DNA of 64,000 nucleotides from Atrichornis clamosus. Lineage: Eukaryota; Chordata; Aves; Passeriformes; Menuridae. Both the position numbers and the translations under genes were made by a program. A model generated the notes under the pieces. It had not been told where the DNA came from. It did not search any database and saw nothing but the letters and a program-made list of their open reading frames with translations. This document shows positions 22,849 through 37,805 of the stretch, piece after piece. Each line of letters begins with the position of its first letter. Position 1 is the first letter of the stretch. The stretch is taken from NCBI GenBank assembly GCA_013400975.1, contig WBMZ01011601.1, positions 88,943 through 152,942 on the forward strand, read 5' to 3'.

Positions 22849-25800
22849 TTATCAGTTGGAATGTGGCTCACAGGTCAGGAAATCCATCTCTGTTCCTCAT
22901 CTGCCCCTCAGCAATTTTGCCATGTACATAGGGATCATGCTGATCCATGTCCAAGAAGAAGCTGCACAGCTGCAGTTCAGATAAGGCTCCCCCACGCACA
23001 TCCTGCTGTGAGAGAGTTGCACCTGCTCTGGGTCAGTGCCATGCTGGCACAGCACAGGGCTGGCTCCAGGCTCAGATCTGAAATGTGCTTGCATCTGCCT
23101 GCACAAGAGTGCACAAAGAGATGTCTGTGCTTCCAGATCTTCTCTCACTTTCTGCATGGTCATTTTATGTTTTAGGGAGATTGGAACAGAAAATTTTTCA
23201 TCCAGAATCTTATAGTAGCACTTGCAGTTAAACTATGATCTTCTTCAGGGTGATCCTATAGAAGTTATTCATTAATATGCCACATTACTTAATGCTAAAA
23301 AACCCCAACTGTTGTCAGGGTTGTAGGGTACAAGTAGTCTAGGGAACTCATTAGCATTCTTTACCAGATGAATCTGGAAATGTAGTAGTACACGCTAAAT
23401 GATGAGAAGATGTTCAGGTGTTTATCTCAGGGAAATGATTTCTCTTCCCTGTTGTGTTTTTGTCATGTGTTGAATAATTTGAGATGATGATGTATGTCTC
23501 TTCTCCTGAATTATTAGAAACTTTTCCTGACAGAAAATATTTAGAATATAATTTGTCTTTCATTGCTTTCAATTCCCAAAAGAATTACATCAGAACTGGA
23601 CCGGTGTGATTTTCTTTTAAACTGATGTAGTTTAATCACTAGAAACCTACTATTGATGCATATTCTAGATGTATGGGTACCTATTCTGCCAGAATCATTA
23701 TTTCCCTCATGATATTGAAAATAGTCTCTGCATGAAGAATATGGTGCTGCTGTACCTAAGTCAGTATGGATAACATTGTTATGAATTCTAGTTTTGGCAA
23801 GACCTAAGAAGTAGATACGAGTTTAGTTTAGAGGACACCCTGGCTTCTCATTGCTCTCTGCTCTTGGTTCTCTGTACCTGACTAAGGGCTGTCACTGCTC
23901 TGAGGGCATCAATTCTGGATTGCCTCCAGCCCTTATATACAGAGGTAATGGCATATGCTTCCATAAAGTGAGAATAAAATAAAGCATAATGAATAAAGTT
24001 ATAGTAGTGGCTGGATAAGGTAACTCTGTGTTGGTAATTATCTAAATTTTTTTGGAAAATCATCTCCAAGGCATACATGATCACATGGTACCATGCAATT
24101 CCCCTAAATGTAAAGGAGAACACCAATTTCTGAGCTAAATGATTGTATCTAGCAAAGACATAAATATACAACTAAAAGTCAGATAAGAACAATTTGAAGT
24201 CTTTATTTTTAATTCCCCCTTACATCTTAATGGGAGAAGGAAGAGATGGAAAAACAACAGCAGAGAAAGAAAGAGGATGGTTTTGTGAGAGAGATGCAGG
24301 GATAGGGGGAACAGTGCCTGTCCAGCTCTGCTCTGCAGGGCTGGATTTTAATTTCCATTAGATTTAGGAATCCAACACAGAATTCTATGTTTTATCAGGC
24401 AGTTTTAAAAGAAACACGCAAAAAAAAAGGCAGCTCCACCACTTGTTTGTTTTGGTTTTAGTCCATTCAAGCCTATAAGATATTCTTCTGTCTCAGGCTA
24501 TTGACATAATTTTGCACCTTTCTGCATCTAATCTTACTATCTCTTATACAAGCAATACACATTCAAATGTAGAATACTGGTTTCTGTTCTGGCTAGGATA
24601 TGAATAACTTTGAAATATAATAAATAATCATCCATGGTCAATCTATTTCAGACAACCACAGCAAATAAGTCAGTAACTATCTCTCTGGGTGTGGGAGATA
24701 GCAATTTGCTAGGCATTAAGAATCATCTTTAGATAACTTTGAAAAAATAAATATGTAGACCAGTTTTTAAGGCATTATACAGCATTCAGCTATTTCTTTC
24801 TTCCCCTATATCAATGTCTTCCCTTCTCTCTTTTTTCTTTCAAATCAGGCCTCTGAAAAGATAAGTTGTGTTTCTGTAGTAATCTGAAGAACCGAGTACT
24901 CAAAAGGGCAACATCTTTCTGAGAATTAAATAGCCTGTTCATCAGCAAGACACTGTGCCCATGTGTTAAGACACAGTCCTAGTGTACCTTTTCCTGCTGT
25001 TTCTCTGGTAATGATAGCTCAGGTTTTTCATCCTTGACACTTTAAGGAGCATTAGACCCATCTTGCTTAGAATATTTGCAAATGTGCAAAATAACTTTCA
25101 TATTTGCCCCCACAAAGAGAAGTAATTTAGGAAAAAATGATGTAATTTAAAAGAAAAGGCTCAGCTTCAATGTCATCTGTTATGTGGTACTGAAGGCAAG
25201 GGAGGATCACTTCTGCAGAGTGCAGAGGTCACCTGCCATTTGCTTCAATATTTGCAGGTGCTTTGGTAGGATTTGGGGAGGGCAGTGGAGGTCTCTTTGA
25301 TAAAAGCGTATTTCACGCATGGCAAAGTCTGAACGACTGCTCTGAGCACTTCATTCTGAGCTTTCCATGGGGAAAGTGCACCACTCAGCCTCTGGTGCAC
25401 TTGCCTGAATGCATTCAATTTGGTCTGATTTCAGCAGTTAAATGTCACAGGCTTGTGTCATTGCTCGTAAACATTGGGTACCAGGGACACAAATGAAGGA
25501 ACTGTGGCAAAACCAGGCAGCAGGCTGTAAAAGCTGAATTAATTGCTGATAGAGGTGGGGAAGACAGGAGAGTAATTTTGACCTTTCCCTTCTAAATGCA
25601 TCTTTCAGAATTACCTTTTTATAACTCTTGATATCATTAAAGTGGCACAAGAGTAACAAAATGAGAAAAACAAAGGAAAGAGAAAGTTAGAACAAGCTGA
25701 GACATCCTGAGGTGTTTTGTGATAGTGATAGATGAATAACCCCACAGTACTTAAGCTGCTGCAGTTTTAGAAGTCAGATCACTACCAAACATGAGAAATG

Positions 25801-28800
25801 AATGCAACATGCAGGGAGCATCAGTGCCTCACACAGATGGGAATAGGGACTGTGAAGGTCCAAAGTGACTGGAGGGAAGGCTCCTTCCTGTGTCTCCAGT
25901 TTGAAGGTACTCTGGCTGCACTTCCAAGAGGCCAGCAGCATTTATCAAGGCTGTTCCTGGTTCCCAGGCTCATGGCTCCAGGCTAGCAGGCCTTACTCTA
26001 TCAGTATTTTTCCAGCAGACACTTTCTTCTGTTTAGCAATTTTCCCTTTCTAAGCAGGCTGCCTTGCTGGCTGCTCACATCAGGGTTGGCTTCTTGTCTT
26101 ATTCTCCTTTATCTGCCAGGTTTGAGTCTCTGTCGGTTTGAGTCTCTGTCTGTTTGGTTTATGGCTTCTTGCTTCTCCTGATGATTCTATTTGACAAGGT
26201 TCTGGATCAGATAATCTTACCAAAACTAACCTTATTATATCCAGTATCCTTATCAGTCAGTGTGACTGACTCCCATCACTGCCTCTTATATCAGTTGTTG
26301 TTTAGGTTTACATCTTTGCACCTTCTTGCTTGTGGTTTTCTCCTTTTTTTATGATGCCTTTTTGCATTCCTTCCTGGTCCTTGGCCAGACACCCTTCATG
26401 GAGTAGATGCATGACTTTACAATAATAATTATGATCTGTCTGAGCAGTGAGGAACATGATACCACCAAAGGGAACCAGTGTAACATCCAACATAGCCTAT
26501 GCTAGTAGCAGGACTTTGATCTTGACACAAAATTTCACCAGCACAGAGATTTTAAAAAGGGATATTACATTGAAACAACTGAGTGCCCAAAAGACTGTGA
26601 GCTGCTGCATCTTGTATCAGCTGCATTCAAGAGATAACACGGTTGGTAACTCCTGCAAACAAAGAATTGCAATAATCCAGCCCTGAGAAGTCAAACCAAT
26701 TCAAAATCCTACCCCCTTAGGAAGGAACACAACCTGCTGTTATTTCACAGGCAGCACAAAGAGGGCCTGGTAATACAATGAACACGTATCTGTTGATCAG
26801 TTGGACAATAATACCAAAGCTTAACTCTGGGAGATGGAGTTAAAAGTGCAAGATGAGGTGAATCCCAGGATGGCAGTCACTTTCAGCAAATGTCTCTTAC
26901 ATGAGCCTTATTCAACTCCCCAGTGATTGCTGTGTCCAAGAACTGACTTTCTCTTCTTATGTCTCCTTACAGCTTGGCCTAATGCAGTTGCTGGTGTCTC
27001 CTTTGCTCTGCCCTACGTTTGTATCCTTGATGTTTATTTCTTTTCTGTCTTTGATCTTTTTTAACACAAAAAGCTCAAATATGCCATACACAGCCACTGG
27101 GACCCCTATCAGACAAAGTATGCATTAAAGATAAATGTAAATGGAAACTGTTAAGGCATCTGCAGCTGTAATCATCCGACAAAACAGGTTTAACTGATAG
27201 TACTGAATGCTGCCAAAATAGGAAGATTCAAACACACCATAGTTTTTCTCCTTTTACCTGTCCGCAGTTAACAATAGTGAACATGAAGAGGGACAGAGCA
27301 CAATGAAGGAGAATTAAAACACCCTTTTCTCTTTGTATAAAAATAGAGCCCCAGATCTGCCCAGCACTCTCTGTACTCCCCTCTGCCACAGGTGTCTGTG
27401 TCCACTCCCACTGTGAGAAACAAAGGATGGCTTCTGCTCTCCACATCTCCTTCTTCAGAAAATCCTGCCTGTCTGACAGTGTTAATTCAATCTGTAGAAA
27501 GCCTGAACCATTGCAGCAAGAGAGCAGTGTACAGCAAGGGCAAAGAGACACCTGCTATGTTTGCAGTAATCAACATTTCAAATCTATCACATGCCTTGAA
27601 CTAATTTCCAGCTGAAAAGCAATCATTTTTCAAGCACTCAATACAAACCACATGCAGAAATTAGACATAGATTTGATTGATGATGACTTTTCTGATCAAA
27701 ATTGTTATTTGTGACAGTTTCAAATTTCTTTTCAGTAAACTCCAATTTTTTTGTTGACAAAACTGAAGAGCATTCCCTTGGCAATTCCTGTACCACAGAG
27801 ATCCCACCTAACCTTGTGTTTGAATACCACCTCACTGGCAGAGTCAGACCTAGGGAATGCCTCTGCTGCAGTCACTGAGGTGATTATATGGAACAGAAAT
27901 GTTCACATTAACTCTTGGGATAGAGGGGACTCGCAGGGATAGAGAAGACTGTGATAGAACTGTGCAGTTGAAGGGACACCCATTAATACAGCACAGTCAG
28001 GTAAGGTATCACAGAGCACAGTGTGCTGCTTCTCCTTCCCTCTCCCGTCAACCAAATCAACTTTGGTCCAGTCTTGGAGCCAGCTCTGTCAGTCCTATGG
28101 CAGCCACACAGGGCTCAGAGAGGACTAATTTAGACTCATCTGTAGAAAATACTTAAAGAAGAGAGCTCAGTCCTTAGTCATCACAGTGAGAGATAAGGCA
28201 TAGAACTGTTCATTTTGAATTGCCCAAAAATTGTGTGATCATTCCCTGAGAAAAGCCCTAATCTCAGCAAATTACCACGAGGCAGTGCAAGGACGTGCAC
28301 TCTGGCACATTTGCTATGTTATTGATGGACTCTACTTATGGGGCTCATGTTCAGAGTTCTTACAGGTGGATCTCTCAAAGAACCAGCCCAAGACCTCACG
28401 CCAGCATCCAGAATCTCCTGAACACATCTCCTGGGTGCTTAGATGGGCTTTTTCAGTGCCCTCGTTGGACTGGAGCTCTCGTACCTTCTCCTTGATAATC
28501 TGAAAAAAGGGGAATGCATCTTGGGCATGGGATGCTGCTGCTTCCACCCTGAGATGCACTCTTGATCCTCTCTATGAGGGGGAAGCAGTGTCCCATAGGA
28601 ATAGTCCAATCGAGGAGACAATGGCCTTCCCTTAAGTGCTGAAGGTCACCTACATGACAGTCATTTGGTGAAGTGTCAGTCACCTTCCCCAGCTGAACTG
28701 CCTGCACTACCACAGTCACATGCTGAGTTCACCCTTTGATATGGCCACACACCAGTGCCACACTCTTCAGAGGCAATCCGAAGTGATTTAGTATTTAGGA

Positions 28801-31800
28801 AGCTATTTGTGGTGTTACAGGAGGAATTCACATACCTCCTCCAAGTGGAATAATCTCAAAATAGATTTGCTTAGCACTAATGAGAAGGTGCTAGTATTGC
28901 TTGTGGTTTCCAGGCATTGAAAAAAGACATGAAGTCTCATTAATCTGCTTTAACTGTGAGCTATTTTTCTTTTGCTTTTAATATTCTCAAGCCTAGGGAT
29001 TGCCAAGGGGAATACAGGACAGGCTGACTACAGAGGAGTTATTTCCTCTGAAATCATCCTCATCTGTCTGTCAGGAGTTCTTGAAACAACTGCAATAAAT
29101 CCTGAATTTTTAATATGGTTCACAAGTTCAGAGACAGAAAAATCAGTGCTCAGACAGCTGGGATTGTGGTAGTTATCTATGATGTCAGGGTACATATGTT
29201 TTTGCAAAAGGAAATCAAATGGGAAACTGCACTGAAAAAAGAGTGATCACATATTGTCAGAAGACAAAGAATGGCTGCTGGAAAGCAGAGGAAGATGAGT
29301 CAGTAGAAATGAGTATGAAGGGGTCAGGAGAGAAAAATGAGTTATCTGCCTGATTCCTTGATGTTCCACGTTGTAGCCAAATATATGGGTCTGTTTGCCA
29401 ACACCGTACATGTAAAGTGACAGTATCCAAACAGTGGGACATGGGCTGTTAACTCAAAAATCCAGATAGTCCAATCCTTGGTAGTAAACATAGCAAGTGA
29501 GACAGATTTCTTTGAATGGCCTTGCTGTCCATAGATCACTGACTGGGAACAGACGGTATGGACTGAAATCTCCCACATGATCCTCCCAGCCTCCAGAGTG
29601 AAGCACACGAGGTATACAGGGAGGAGTGACTGCTGCTCTTCATGTGCGTTTCTCAGCTGCAGTTGTGGCCCCACTGAAGCTGGAGTGTTGAACCCCACAC
29701 ATGACATGAACATAACAAAATATATGCAATGAAACCCAGACAGAATTTACAGGAATACCCTGTACTGTTTGAGGAGAACAGATATGTGCATGGACATTGA
29801 CACACGTGCACACTAAGAGATGCAGCTGGGCCAGAAATTACTTCAGGAGCTGCAGTAGGCTTGAGACTGGAGTGTGAGGAATGAAGAAGAAGCACAAAGG
29901 TCATCTGGCACTGAGAAAAAAGCAGAAAGAGGATATAATTCAAACACTGCAGTGGCCCTTGTATTGCTTTACCACAATGGACAAGACAATGGTCTACCTG
30001 CACCATGTCCAAGAGAGCCCAGTCCTGCAGGCAGGAGGCCAAACTGCTGTGAAGGGAAGATGATCTGAAAGTCAAGGAAAGATGAGACAGTGTGCATTGT
30101 AAGCGGATGAAATAGAGGTTCAGTCCTGCTGGCTTTGACAATCCTATGATGAAAATAGGGAAATCTCAATGGGATTCATATGTGTCCAGATGTTGCCAAA
30201 TTGTCTATGGTTACACTAGAGCCAGTGGTGATCTAGTCAGTGTAGTCAGTGGAAGTTAATTAATATAGAGGGGTAATTAATCTGATAAGAAGCAAGCTTC
30301 TATTTTAGGATGAGATGAATCATGATACTGACTTTATTGACTAGGTTTCTATTGACTGTAAAGGGACTCTAGGATCATTTGCTGACATATAAATGCCTAC
30401 AGTCTGGACAGCTACGTGACTTGCTGACTATCCTGAAAGCAAAGAACAACAAGAAATCAATGAAAGCGCAAATTCTGGCCATTACACACAACATTCGAGG
30501 AAATAAACATGATTTCCTGGACCAGTAAAAGTCAAGCACACTCCATCAGGTTTCCAGGAAATGTTTTCTGAGGTCTTTCTGAAGGCAAGACCATCCATCA
30601 GTGATGAAAAGGTTTTTTGAGAGAGTGTCTCCATGAGCAGCTGACAGTTCCAATTTCCAGCACACTATGCTTGCCCATGTAGACAGGGTGTACAAACAGG
30701 CTCTTGGAGGCCTCTGTTGGGGTTATGTTGAGCTGATCATGAGATGTTCTGCTTACTGGCAGGAACTCAGAGCTAACTTCTGCTGTGTTCTGAGCTGGCC
30801 AGTACAGTCCTTTCTTGACACATTGCCTGGCTGTTCTGCCTGGGTATAGTAACCTCTCTTCTTAGCTATCTCTATAATTACACAGTTTTGCAAACTTCTT
30901 AACAGTGACCAAAACTCTCACCTTATAGCTTCAGGGATCTCTTGTACATGCAACACTTATTACTACTCTAAAGTGTTTCTCAGAAATGAGAGGTTGTCTT
31001 ACCATGGAGTAGCTTGGCATTAGGGAATAGAGATGCAAGACCTGCGAAGAGATCTTCAAAGCATGGAGTGAAGGACAAGGAGTGAAATGGAAAAGTTTTT
31101 CCCAAGGAGTTCATGCCATTATTGTATATATCCTATTTTTGCTTTTTGTACTGGAAAGCAAGAGGAGGAAAGAGAAAAAGATGTTTTATCTTGTTCTAGA
31201 AGCAGACAAGAAAACATGTGCCTGCTCTACCAGTGTGCCTGAGAGGTGCAGTCTTGGATAGCCTGTAATCTTTGGATGAGAAATGTGGTTCCACAGGGAC
31301 ACTGCTACCGTGGGAAGCAGTCCCACAGAATTTCTGTTGCTCAAAGCCCTCCACAGCATGTGGTGGCATCCACATGCCGGGAAGCTTGGACTTTCATTAG
31401 GTGAGGAGTCCCAGCCAGCATCATCGGGATATCTGGTTAGCTGCTAACCCAAATACACACCAAGGCCAGACTGTGATCAGAGGAAGTCATACAGCCCAGT
31501 CCATGAAAGTCAGCCTGTCCTAAGCCCATCACAGGAGAATAGTGAAGCAATTACCCCTGTTCCAGAACCCACTAAGGCTTTCAACAGAAGAATGTTGCTC
31601 TGCAGTGCTCTGCAAACCAAAGGGGAGTATTGCCAAAAGGACTTATTATGGAATGTTGGAGTGCACTACATCTGATGATCCTTAACAAACAATGCAAATG
31701 TGTCTCCACAAGAGTCTCACTGTGGAGAGGTTGTCCTTGCAGGGCACAGTTGCATCATTAGCTGCTGAAGATTAGTTAGGGATTGGCTGGGTCAGCCTCA

Positions 31801-34800
31801 AACTGTTACAGAAGAGCTTGGCAAGTAAATACCTACGTAAAAACCCCTTCATTTTGACATAGGAGAGGTGGAAAGTGTGAGGAGTAAGTCCGGAAAGGGT
31901 AGGAGAGCTTGAGGTTTTTATGTGTGCATGCAAACTTGACCTTGTATTTAGACTTTGTATGTTGGGACCTTGATGCAATGTAGCAGATTGGTGAGCTATT
32001 TACACATCAAATGTTGGTCATATGAAGAGGCAGAGAGGAAAAAAGAGAAAGAAGTTCTGCCACACTAACTGTGGGGTGGAAGGCTGCAACCAGGTCTGTC
32101 CAGCTGTTTTCCCTGGGTGGGATCTGCACTGCTGTGCACTATGAAACTGCCAAGGAACGTCTCTCCACTGTGTACAGACACACTGTCAACCACCACGCCC
32201 CTGCACAGCTCATTCATCTGCACACAAATCAATGCTCACACTTGCCTACAGATAGCTCACATCCATCACGGCAGTGACAGAACCTGTGGCATCAACAGCC
32301 CACGAAAAACTGAGGCAACTAGATGGCACAGGGTGTTGCACAAAATAAAACAAAAATGGTGAAAAGCATGGAATGGGTTGGTAGGAGCTAATAGAGAGAT
32401 GTGTTAAGTGCTACTTTGATTCGTGGTTGTTTACATATACAGAAATAAATGAAAACTTACTGTGCACATACAGAAATATACTATGCAGACATTGAATTGC
32501 TATACAAAACTTGTTGAATGGTGCAGATAGTGCACAACCCCAGAAGAATGACAGCCAAGGACTTGTTTATTATATTCTAAGAACAACACAATGATTCTTG
32601 CAACTCTTTTTGCATGCCATGGATTTTAGTGGGAGATGGAACTTGTTTATCTGTAAAACAATAATTGCAAACCCTCTCACAAGTATTGACTATTGATGTG
32701 GGGAAAAGTCCCTTTTTTTGCCTCAAATATCCACTTTCTGTGAGAGAAGCTGGCAGTGAGAAGTGCTAAGGAAGCTGCTCACAGTTGTAAGGATGGCTTG
32801 AGCATGACTTCCACACACGGTGCTCACCCAGGATTTCCAGGTGGTTGGTTGCCTGACAGGCTATCCGAAAACTGGTAGGCTGCTGGTAAATGGCAGATTT
32901 CTGGTGAAAACAGGAGTTTGATACTTCAATGAAAGATGAGACAAGTGTGTGTAATGACAGAAGTTTCTACAGCAGCAAAAGGTCCTTTCTGAACAATTTC
33001 AGAAAGCCAGGAAAAGCTGGTTGCTTCATATAGAGTATGTATGTCCAAACAGTAAGTCAAAAGCCAGCCAAACACTCTTTTAAAATTCACATGGCTTCCA
33101 AGGGCTATTTCTTGATTTTGAAGTTTTGGCTAGTGACTTCAGCTCATGAGTGAAAACCTGAATCTTGACTCTTTCATTTGTGTTTCTGAAGTAGAGCTTA
33201 GGACGTGCTGAGCTTCCATGCAATAAGCACATGTTCCTTCTTGATGGCAGAGGTCATTGAAACCATTGGCCCAAGAAAAACTTTCTTTGCAGCACAGTGT
33301 ACTTTTCTTTACGTGTTTGTAAAAGGTCAGGGTAGACTCACAAAACCACCCCTCCACAACAAAATTGGCGTACATGCAAGGAAGAAAACAGAATGGCAGA
33401 GAAGAAAAGCAATGATTGCACATCAAAATGCAAGTAGTTTTTGCCTGATTGCAAATAATTACAATTACAGCAACACTACAGGATGGTCTGTGGATTCTTT
33501 TGAGTTTTGGTGGTCTTTCATTTAATAGGCTGAGAAACATCAGTCTAAAACATGAATAAATGTTCATCAGTGCCACTTAATGCTGTTTTGATGGCTTCCA
33601 CTTTCTATGAAGATGTCCAGCACATACCTACCAAAGAAATTTACTGTGTTGATTGCATGCACGTATCCCATGGCAAAACAAGTGCGGAGCACTAACTGAG
33701 CAAACCACTTGGCAGATGTGGCAAATCCACGATTGCTGTTACTTGCATTTCTGCATCTGCTAGTCTGGAGCCCCAGAGGGTCAGAAAGTCACTGCTGTCA
33801 CCATGAGTGGGTAAGAGCTGTGTGAGAGGAGGCACAAGGAGGATGCTCACAGGGGATTCAAACCAGACTTGAACTGCAACCCACTTAGGTGGAACTGTGA
33901 CCAAGTATTATTATTTTACTAATTGGCTTTGTAAAATTTATGTTGTGTTCCTCCTGTCTTTAAGTTTTGTTTGTTTAAAATCAGTTTAAAATCAGCACTC
34001 AGATAAGGTAAAGCCTCAGGTTTCCAGATGGAATCTTGGATTGGAATTATTTCAATGTACATTTGAGAAAGAACCATGATATGGTGGTGTCCAGCTAACA
34101 CTGCGCTATTTAATGCCAAATGCAGCTGGCAAAATAATTTTGTCTCTAAAAATACCATGGTTTTGTCCTTTGCCCAGCTTTTGCAGAACTTTTCTGCCAT
34201 TTATGTGATACCTTTCTTTTTCTAACTAAGGCCACTAAAAATAGCCACAGCTCCATCAAGTAACCCTACTGCAGTCACAATTTGCTGTCTCATATGGCCA
34301 TTAGCATTTCTTTCATTGCAAAATTTATTCCAATTTTATATTTGGTTTCAAGTCTGTATGCATTTACCATAGTGTTAGTGGCAGCCCAGTCTGATTTCAT
34401 ATTTGTGGTCCAGAAAAAATATCACAAACATATGTGCTAATTTCAGAAGGACATGTGATAAGCTGTGGACTCCTCTTCCATCTTCTCTGCACCATTCATG
34501 AAACCTCATCCCAGTTCAAGCATCAAATGCACTTCCTTGCAGATTCCACCTTTGCCCTTTTCCACTAACTTTCTGCCTAATTTGTCCATGTGCAGAGATC
34601 TTTTTGATCTTTCCTCATTATGGCTCAATCACTCTGCTAACGTTAGTCTGGAGAAGGTCCTTTCCCAGATCTCTGTGGGGATCTTACCAGTCAGGGAGCT
34701 AGTTCTGAGAGGATGCCAGTACCTCTTGTTTTCTGCCTGCTTGATCCAAATATTCCTGCTTAACAGAGTTGATGTCCACATCTTTCACTGACTGCCAGAT

Positions 34801-35875
34801 ACACTCTGTCTGGATCTAAGTGGATTAATCCGTGCATACTTAGAGTAAGTCTGCACATTGTCTTCCAACTTTAAACATCCAATTTTATTAATAATATTAC
34901 AAAGTAATCAATGTAGTTAATGACTTTTTTCATATCTCTTTGCTCCCAGCACCATGATTATCTCATACTCTGTGTGGTTCTCCTCGATATGAATATATGG
35001 GCATTACTTTGTAGTTAAAAAAGGACATAATGGTCTTCCCCATGTTTCCAGACCTCCCCTTAATGCCTAATGAAGGAAGATGGGAACAGAGGAAAAAGAA
35101 TGAAGGAGAAGAAATAAGACAGTATGGAATTGAAAACAGACGTCTCTTTGCTGGTTTGAAAGAGTTGAAGTCAGGTGTTGAAGGAAGAATGAACAAAGAA
35201 ATGGAGGTCAGAAAGAGAAAGAGAGTAGCAAATGTGGATAAAGAGAATGTTTGGTAGAATAAAAGATAAATTAGAGACCCTGATACATCTTCCTTCTGGA
35301 GGAAGAAAGATATGTCCCCAAGAAAGAAAGAAACCAATAAAGCTTACAGAAAGTCTGACACAAAAAAAGGAAAGAAGGGGAAAGAAGGGGGAAAGAAGGG
35401 TTTGTGGGGGAAAAAAGCAATCCCATAACCAGGAGTACCATCTGTGTTAGAGATGTAGTTTCTGCTAAAGGAGAGCTGTAGATTTTCTGTAACCTAAGTA
35501 TTTTTACAAACACTATGGAAGAAAGAGAAAAGCTAAAGAAGAGAAGCGCAGGAAGAAGTACTGGCCTCTTTGTCTTAAGTAAAACATCCTTCAGTTAATT
35601 GCTTACAGGAAAGTTATTCATCCACCTTTGGGAAAAGGGATGTTAAATATTTCGGATGTCATTTTTGATCTAGGGTCTATGCAAGTTGTTTTTGAATGCC
35701 AAGGACTGTGCCAAGATGAGTCCTTCATGCTCTGCACACCTCTGCTGACCTCCACACTGGGGGCTGCAGGTGGCACTGCCCACTACACCTTGAAACACAA
35801 GTTGGAACCTGAGTCTAATGGTGAGGCTAGAACATGTCCAGGTCCTTTAATCCCAGGAGTTGGTTAGTGAAATGA
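22849..35875. other. Long intergenic stretch, no recognised gene
   Basis: Thirteen kilobases of non-coding DNA. It contains a 16-bp tandem duplication (GGTTTGAGTCTCTGTC at 26119-26134 and 26135-26150) and an AAGG-rich run at 35367-35403. The region 27,200-30,200 is somewhat richer in medium-length frames on both strands (for example minus 29653-30141, 162 codons), but none shows a domain, signal or family that I recognise. They may be remnants of unknown old insertions. Confidence 0.5.
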
Positions 35876-35880
35876 GCAGG

Positions 35881-36566
35881 TGTCTTGGTTTGAGCATATG
35901 ACACCATTTGTTATCTCATATTGCCACTTTGTAGTAAATATGAATTCTGTGCCTCTGACTCAAATTCAAGAATTTTCAAGGAGAAACACAAATACTCCCA
36001 TGCTGGGACTCAGGCAGGTTTGGTTTCTTTCTTCACTCACTCACTCTTAAGCTCTCGGCTCTGCCACAGGCAGCAGGGAAGAGAGAGCTGGATTTTTTTT
36101 TTCTTTTTTTTGTTTTGGCCAGTTGTTTTCCCAGCTCTGTTTCTCAAGGGAGAGAGACGGAAAGCAAATTTTTTTTTTTCTTCCCCTTTTTAGCTAGCTA
36201 AGACAAGGAAGTTTTTTCCTTGGGATTTCTTTTTCTTTTTCCCTGAAACTGCTTTTCAGCTGAGCTCAGATCCGGGACAGAAGGTCATCCGATCGCTGGC
36301 ATCACTGGGGGGAGGGGCCCTGCCTCGGCCCATCAGCGGGGTACCACGCCAAGGGCTCTGTACTTTACACAGGTTTCTCCATCGTAAGTAGTTTATTATT
36401 TAATATTGTTCATTTCTTTCCTATGCCTTGTAAATAAAACAGGGTTTTTTTTCATTCTACCTCCAAGGAATTGCCTCTGTCCGGACCTGGTGGTGGAGGG
36501 GTGGCTAATAGTCTACCTTCCCCCTGGGAGAGCATTTTCCTCCTTATATTGTCTCAAACCAGGACA
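35881..36566 (+). mobile_element. Solo LTR, ERVL-like, 686 bp, TSD GCAGG
   Basis: The element starts TGTCTTGGTTTGA and ends TCTCAAACCAGGACA, terminal inverted repeats of the TG...CA type. It is flanked by a perfect 5-bp duplication GCAGG (35876-35880 and 36567-36571). An AATAAA at 36433-36438 lies in the right place for the R region, so the element is in plus orientation. T-rich and GC-rich U3 segments precede it. No internal viral sequence is present, so this is a solo LTR formed by recombination between the two LTRs of an ancestral provirus. Confidence 0.92.
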
Positions 36567-36806
36567 GCAGGTGTGCAGACACCTTACCTACTCCAGTTGT
36601 ACTGCTGATGTCTGCAGAGATTCCATCTGGAATGCGGCTTACCTGGATAACAACTGCTACAGCCTGGCTCACCAGGACCAATGTTTAAACGGAATCCCCA
36701 GGGTCGAGCGACTGTATCTTTGAATTCCAGCCAGCTTTCACTCATTTAACGTAGTGCACATATGCTTTCCTAAGTGAGAAGAAAACCTGATTTTGAAATT
36801 GCCATG

Positions 36807-37800
36807 TGTTGTGGTTTGAGTCTGGCCGGAGGCCAGGCACCCATGGAAACCACCTGCTCACTCCCCCTGTAGCTGGACAGAGGAGAGAAAAAAAAATTCA
36901 AAGCATTCATGGGTTTTAAGATAAAGATTTGGGAGAGGCTCCAACTTAAAAGATATGAAAGTAAATTTATTACACTAACAGAAACAGGCCAGGATAATGA
37001 GAAGTAAAATGAGCTTTTGGAGAACACCTTCTCTCCCCCAACTCCCTCCTCCCAGCTCTACCTCCTACCCAAATGGCGCAAGGAGACAGAGAATGGGGGG
37101 TTTTGGTCAGTTCATCATCTGTGGCTTCTTCCACTGTTCAAGGATTGGAGTCGTTTTCCCCTGCTGGATGGTGGGGTCCCTTTGGGAGACAGTTCTCCAG
37201 GAACTTCTCCGACGTGAGTTCATCTCATGAGCAGCAGCCTTCTGCTAACTATTGCAACATAAGTCCATCGCTACAGGCAGCAGTCACCCCAAGCTGCTAT
37301 GGCGTGGGTCACTCCCCCACAGGGTGCAGTCCTTTCCAAGTATCCACCTGCTCGAGCTCCTGGCGTGGGCTCTTCCACGGCTACTGGTGGCTCTCTGCAC
37401 ACCTGTGGTCCTCCTGAGGCTACAGGGGGACAGCCTGCCTCACCATGGTCTTCACCACCACCTGCAGAGGAATCTCAGCTCCAGCTCCTGCACCTCCTCA
37501 CACTCCTTCCAAACTGATCTTGGTGCCTCCATGTTGTTTTTCTGCTCACATCTTCTCACTCATTCCCCTCTTCCCTGGCTGGAATTAAAACTGTGCCACC
37601 AGAACTGTTTTGAATTCCTTCTTAAATCTGTTATCACAGAGGCATTACCACTTTTAATTGGCCAGCGGCACATCCATCTTTGCAGCCAGCCAGACATTGG
37701 CCCTGCAGGACATGATGCTGGGGCTTCCAGCAGCTTCTCACAGGAGTCACCCCTGTAGGCCCCCCTGCTACCAAAAACCAGGCCTTGCAAAACCATGACA
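36807..37800 (-). mobile_element. Solo LTR copy A, ERVL-like, 994 bp, TSD CCATG
   Basis: On the plus strand it begins TGTTGTGGTTTGAG and ends AAACCATGACA. Identical CCATG duplications flank it (36802-36806 and 37801-37805). In the sense direction (minus) it starts TGTCATGGTTTTGC and has AATAAA (complement of 36966-36971) ahead of a U5-like end. This is a family I recall as widespread in bird genomes. The same element recurs at 43463-44491 in the same orientation, about 94 percent identical by eye over the last 240 bases. Frames running through it are not host genes. Confidence 0.9.
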
Positions 37801-37805
37801 CCATG

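Noticed and set aside
29653..30141. 162-codon minus-strand frame
   Set aside because: It is serine/leucine/cysteine-rich without a recognisable domain, splice context or promoter. It overlaps plus-strand frames of similar quality, so chance is the simplest explanation.
33139..33576. 145-codon minus-strand frame
   Set aside because: There is no family resemblance and its composition is typical of translated AT-rich non-coding DNA.
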